NCBI GenBank assembly: GCA_004794655.1
Contig: SMMW01000520.1
Span: 434,001-498,000 of the forward strand
DNA from: Marisa cornuarietis
Taxonomy: Eukaryota; Mollusca; Gastropoda; Architaenioglossa; Ampullariidae
Length of the DNA stretch: 64,000 bases
Reading direction: 5' to 3'
The notes beneath the pieces are model-generated. The model saw only the letters and a list, made by a program, of their open reading frames with translations. It had not been told where the DNA came from and did not search any database. Of the stretch, positions 59,966 to 64,000 are shown piece by piece (position 1 is the stretch's first letter; every line of letters starts with the position of its first letter). Position numbers and translations under genes: made by a program.

Positions 59966-61367
59966 CCTCTTTACCTCTTTGTTTATTTCTGTATATCTTT
60001 GTCTGTGCTGTTCCTTCAGACGTTCAGATCTGGTGTTGTTGATTTTCTGCTTGTTTGACTTTATCTCTTCTATTCTTTTCCATTTCTCTTCTCTGATCCA
60101 CTGTTCTTAATTTTTTCGTTGGAAGCCCAGTATTTTCTCTCCTGTTTCCTTTAAGACTCGATTCAAGTCCTCTAAGGTCATCTCCTGTTGGTCCCCTAGT
60201 GCCTGGAACCTGTTCTTAACTTCCACTACAAAGGCCCGTTTGGTGGCTGGGTCCTTCAGTCTGCCGGAGTCCACTCTCTGCTGACGTGCCTGTTTTCCTC
60301 GCGATCGACGTAGCTTCAGAGAAACTGCGGCTATCACAAGAGTGTGGTCACTGGCAACGTCTGCTCCTCTGTAGGCTTTGACATCTTGATGTGAGCTTTT
60401 CCATCTTCGGTTGATGATTACATGGTCTATCTGGTTCTTTGTGATCCCGTCTGGTGATGTCCACGTTGCCTTGTGGATGTCTTTGTGTTGGAAGAGTGTG
60501 CCTCCAATCAGTAGATTGTTTTCTTCACAAAAGACTGCCAGTCTCTCTCCGTTGTCATTGATTGTTCTAATTCCATGCATGCCCATGATATGCTCCCTGC
60601 AGGTATTGTCACTTCCCCCTTGGCATTGAGATCTCCGGTGATGAGCAACATATCATGCGCTCGGACGCTCTCCGCGGCTCCTTGGAGCTGATCGTAAAAA
60701 GCATCCTTGTCTTCTGCCTCGGAGTCTTCTGTTGGTGCATAGCAAACTAGCACTGTCAGCTTGATGTACTTTGAATGGAATCTTGCTCTCAGAAGCCTGG
60801 GTCCATAAGGCTTCCATTCAACCAGTGTCTTTTCAGTTTTCCTATTGAGGAGTAGTGCTACGCCTTCAGAGTGTTGATCGTCTTATCTTCCTGAGAACAA
60901 GATAGTATGTCCTGATGCTAGTCTTCTTTTCCCGGTGCCGGTCCATCTGACCTCGCTGACTCCCAGGATGTCCAAGTTGTAATTGTCAAACTCCTTGACT
61001 AGTTGGGGCAACCTACCAGTCTGATACAAGGTCTGGACGTTCCAGCACCCCACCCTCAACTTCTGTTTTGGCTTAAGTAAATCCACCATTGGGGCGCCAG
61101 CTCCCTCTCGTGTTTGACTGTCGTCCGTCATAAGTCCAGTTACCTGGTGTGTTTCATTACATTTGCCATCCGTAATGAGTACTCTGGTTATGGTTTCTGT
61201 AACGGTTTTTTTTTTACATGGTGGGGTTGTTAGCCCCACCACAACCTAATTTACCTCTAGGTGAGGTGTCCACCTTAGTCGCCTTATACGACATGCCTGG
61301 CTGGACAGCAGGGACCCTATTCTTACAATGCTCGCTAAGCAAGCATACCCCGGGGTCCCACGCGGGA

Positions 61368-62119
61368 TATTTGCATTTAGCACAGTGAAACTGAGTTCAC
61401 TATATGTATCGGAGTTATATGGAAGCACATAACAATTATGTAAACAGAAAGTGTGTGAAGATGAGGACATAGAAGTTGGAAAGCAAGGTAAAACGCTATA
61501 GACTGTGTATTATCAGCAAACATGGGACATTGCAGGCCACCGGATGATTAACAACTAGGTATTATAGCAGGTCTAGAACAATCTGGGTCTTTTGTGTACA
61601 TGTTCTGTAGCAACATCCAATCAGTATTCACCAGTTTGCTTTGTGCCATGCACAAATCACAAACGGGGGACGAGCGTGTTATTTGTTGTTTACCTTTTAC
61701 TTTCACTGTGAACGAGCTACACCATTTTAACTTCATTGACGTGGATACAGAACAAATGAGTCAAAGAGAAGTTCTAAGTCTGGTTAAGTTGCTGTTACAG
61801 TTGCCTTCTCTTACTGAGGCAATAATTTAGAAAGCGGGAAACATAAACAAAACAAAGTGTGTGTTAGCTGGCTTATTGTGTGACAGTGTCTAGCCTGGTT
61901 TCTTTTCCTTTGTCCTGTTCTTCCATCTTTTGTTGTGCGCTGGCTGAAAGAAGATTACTTGGCTGTTACTATCGCCACCAACGACCTTTCTTCCGGAGTG
62001 AGAAGACCTGGACAGATTAAGTCATTTAAAACCCTAATGCTGTTCTTACTCGTTTGAACCGTGCGTGTGCACTAACTTACGCATGAACAACATATTATTA
62101 AATGCAAAATAGACTGACC
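61368..62119. other. Region right of RTE copy 2
   Basis: One plus-strand open frame, 61594-61830, ends SLVKLLLQLPSLTEAII and has an acceptor-like TTCTGTAG inside it at 61602-61609; no family recognised. Otherwise nothing. Confidence 0.4.
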
Positions 62120-62182
62120 ATGGGGCACGTTGTGCTGTTATCTTTTTTATCTTTTGTCAAGAGTCAAATTTCTTCATCAAAA
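62120..62182 (+). CDS. First exon of a second small secreted-protein family, copy 2
   Basis: MGHVVLLSFLSFVKSQ: signal peptide, then ISSSK before a strong donor GTGAGT. It matches the minus-strand exon at 15380-15443 including GACTGACC upstream, with a one-base indel near the 3' end. Downstream exons were not recognised. Confidence 0.5.
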
Positions 62183-62320
62183 GTGAGTCTGATTTAATAA
62201 TTGTAACTAGAATAAAAATAAATAGCTCACATTGCTTCTTATATCTTTGATCATTTTGCAATCACAACATGATGAAATTTAAAGACTGCACATCTCTATG
62301 TCTCTCCTACGAGAGCATCA

Positions 62321-62322
<2 letters not shown>

Positions 62323-62361
<39 letters not shown>
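62323..62361. repeat. (TTA)n microsatellite
   Basis: About 13 ATT units. Confidence 0.9.
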
Positions 62362-62362
<1 letters not shown>

Positions 62363-62649
62363 TTAATTTACAAGCAGATGAAGATACTTATGCAGAAACA
62401 GACACCTTTGACGTTTAAATAACAAGTTTTATATAATTTATTGTATCTATATGCTACGTTTGTGTTCACATTCCTAGGTCACTAGAACATGGCATACAAG
62501 GAAAGGTGCATCCATCTATTTGAACTGCTGTTTTTAATCACCTTTATTTTTATTAAGCATAAAACTAATAACAATCAATCTTATAATTATTATAAGAAAT
62601 GCATATTAAAACTGAGGAATAAACAACATTATTTCTAAAGTTTTCAAGA

Positions 62650-62800
62650 GTCCAATTAACTTCAATACTCTTCGTGCTACATCCGAGTTCACGTTTCAAG
62701 GCAGCGAACATATCAGCAACGACAGATACATCCGGCCTTTCTCGCTTTTTTCTTTTAAGTGTTGATGGGTCTTCGTCCAAGCCCACCACGGTTAATGTTT
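62650..62800 (-). repeat. Repeat-family member related to 14-16 kb blocks
   Basis: Minus-strand open frame with DPSTLKRKKRERPDVSVVAD and MFAALKRELGC, sharing GATATGTTCGCTG and GTGAACTCGG with blocks near 14.3, 15.1 and 16.1 kb. Here the frame is open, unlike the interrupted copies. Whether this is an exon or a repeat is not known. Confidence 0.4.
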
Positions 62801-62927
62801 TCTCAAGATCCCCGTCTCCTCATCTTAAGGTTCTGCGATCTCTTTAGCACATCTCCGTAGAGCCAATGTCAAAAGCAATATCACATCATGCTCCTCAGAA
62901 TTATATATTTACGATGTGGTTTTAATG

Positions 62928-62990
62928 GTGTGTGTGTGGTGGTTGTGGTGGTAGGGGTGTGTCCATTGGTGTGTGCGTGTGTGTGGGGGG
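62928..62990. repeat. G/T-rich simple sequence
   Basis: Imperfect TG and GGT tract, with a C/A-rich tract at 63116-63148. Confidence 0.7.
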
Positions 62991-63307
62991 TTATGATGTC
63001 ATATTTCAAAATATTTACCTGCTAGTCATATTTTCCATGTTACCACATATTTTTATTCCACCTAAAACCCATATGACCATATGATTGCGTTAGGTATCAG
63101 ATTAATACACCAATAGACACACACACCCACCTACCCCCACCCCCAAAAAATGAAACAAAGAGAATCAGGAAACAGAAGAGAAATCTACTTCACCAAGCAT
63201 TGTATGACAAACAATGGGGATAGACACTTTGCATCACCTGTAGATTTTCTTTTTCGCTTTTATCTATGGAAGGGATTGGTCCAGTTTGGCTCTAGACTAG
63301 TATCTTT

Positions 63308-64000
63308 AGAAACAGCGGTACCGACCCTTTAGTAATTTATAAACTTCATGTGTGGACATAGGCAGCCAGCAAAAAAGAGAAACCGTTAAGAAAACTTTTG
63401 CTGCCCTTCTCGATTTTTAATTTTTAAAATCTGTTGTCGGTGATATTCTGATTCAAATCTGGTGGAACATCGGAAGAGGGACGTCTCGAGATATTTTACA
63501 ATGGACAGTGGATAAGAATGTGCGCATACACACTGGGAGAAAATGAGGCGCTGGTGGCCTGCAGGATGTTGGGATTTAACAGGTCAGGTATTTAACTTTC
63601 TAGGTTTATTGGACACAAGTGTGTTTCAAAATGGAAACCTGCTGGTTCTCGTCAAATCATGTAAACTATGAGTTTTGATACCAGATGTTAATATGTGCTA
63701 AACCTTAATCTAAGTATAGTTGCTAATCAATACGATAAATCTAATTTGAACACGTCCCCTCGTGTATTTGACATCAGCTTCAAATTGATTTTATCAGGCT
63801 TATAGACACAGCCGTTTAACTGTATACAATTCACTCAAACACTTCATTCTAGTGTTGACCAAGAAGACTGAAGCACTTGAGAAGCAGCTGCAGCCCTTAG
63901 ATGTTACTGAAATCCGTACTAATGCTTCAAGATTTACACTAAACAGACATCCTACTTTACTCTTTATACTAAAGTGTGTGCGTGTATGTGTGTGTGTGCG
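63308..64000 (+). pseudogene. Chimeric SRCR fragment duplicated from gene B
   Basis: 63308-63460 copies 20617-20780 (upstream of gene B), then switches at about 63461 to a copy of gene B SRCR 2 (from 23757 on) and its intron to the window edge. The exon part (63461-63582) encodes [40 protein letters not shown] and a donor (GTCAGG), but the first 24 bases of the exon and its acceptor are missing. Gene B exon 1, SRCR 1 and about 3 kb are absent between the joined parts. Confidence 0.75.

Larger units (their letters stand above)
58144..61367 (-). mobile_element. RTE-type LINE copy 2, near full length
   Basis: From the 5' end on the minus strand: CGGGGTATGCTTGCTTAGCG; endonuclease pieces [82 protein letters not shown]; reverse transcriptase [89 protein letters not shown] with FADD intact, [31 protein letters not shown] and [12 protein letters not shown]. 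The 3' tail is (TTGA)n. About four to six frameshifts break it. It is opposite in orientation to copy 1 and closely similar. Confidence 0.9.

Noticed and set aside
61594..61830. Plus-strand frame ending LLLQLPSLTEAII as terminal exon of gene C
   Set aside because: An acceptor-like AG exists, but there is no family match, and it lies nearly 8 kb and two LINEs away from the ShKT exon.
1..64000. tRNA, rRNA or bacterial-type operon features
   Set aside because: None seen; gene structure is clearly eukaryotic and spliced.

Overview
This is a eukaryotic (animal) genomic window. Genes are broken into short exons with GT/AG introns, the sequence is AT-rich with many microsatellites, and it carries non-LTR retrotransposons of the CR1, L2 and RTE types. 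The protein families (group A SRCR, von Willebrand A, Ig, ShKT) together with these repeats suggest an invertebrate, most likely a mollusc and probably a gastropod. That assignment is inference.

The core of the window is a cluster of three spliced scavenger-receptor (SRCR) genes. Exon borders were placed by hand from splice sites and reading phase. Gene A is on the minus strand (7630 down to beyond the left edge): signal peptide, a von Willebrand A domain with a complete metal-binding (MIDAS) motif, then three SRCR domains; it continues off the left edge. Gene B is on the plus strand (21010 to 33172, perhaps to 34733): signal peptide, five SRCR domains and two Ig-like domains. Gene C is on the plus strand (40437 to at least 53658): signal peptide, four SRCR domains, a Ser/Thr-rich linker and a six-cysteine ShKT domain. 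A fragment of a fourth locus (63308 to 64000) is a rearranged copy of part of gene B. Every SRCR domain is built from two exons and has the six-cysteine group A pattern, except one domain of gene B that has lost exactly one expected disulfide pair. Introns between modules are all phase 1 and the intron inside each SRCR domain is always phase 2, the usual signature of exon shuffling. All three genes look secreted or cell-surface; a recognition role in innate immunity or adhesion is inferred from the domain families. No convincing 3' ends were found.

Layout: 1-7630 gene A, with a solo LTR in its first intron; 7631-21009 intergenic, with CR1 and L2 remnants, the first exon of a second small secreted-protein family (15443, minus) and duplicated blocks; 21010-34733 gene B, with an L2 remnant in an intron; 34734-40436 intergenic and repeat-rich; 40437-53658 gene C, with a foldback element at the splice acceptor of its fourth SRCR domain and a 2.8 kb RTE element in an intron; 54575-56500 a CR1 element (minus); 58144-61367 a second RTE copy in opposite orientation; 62120-64000 a second copy of the small secreted-protein first exon and the chimeric SRCR fragment.

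All exon models rest on splice consensus, phase and family pattern only. Transcript data would be needed to fix 5' and 3' ends.
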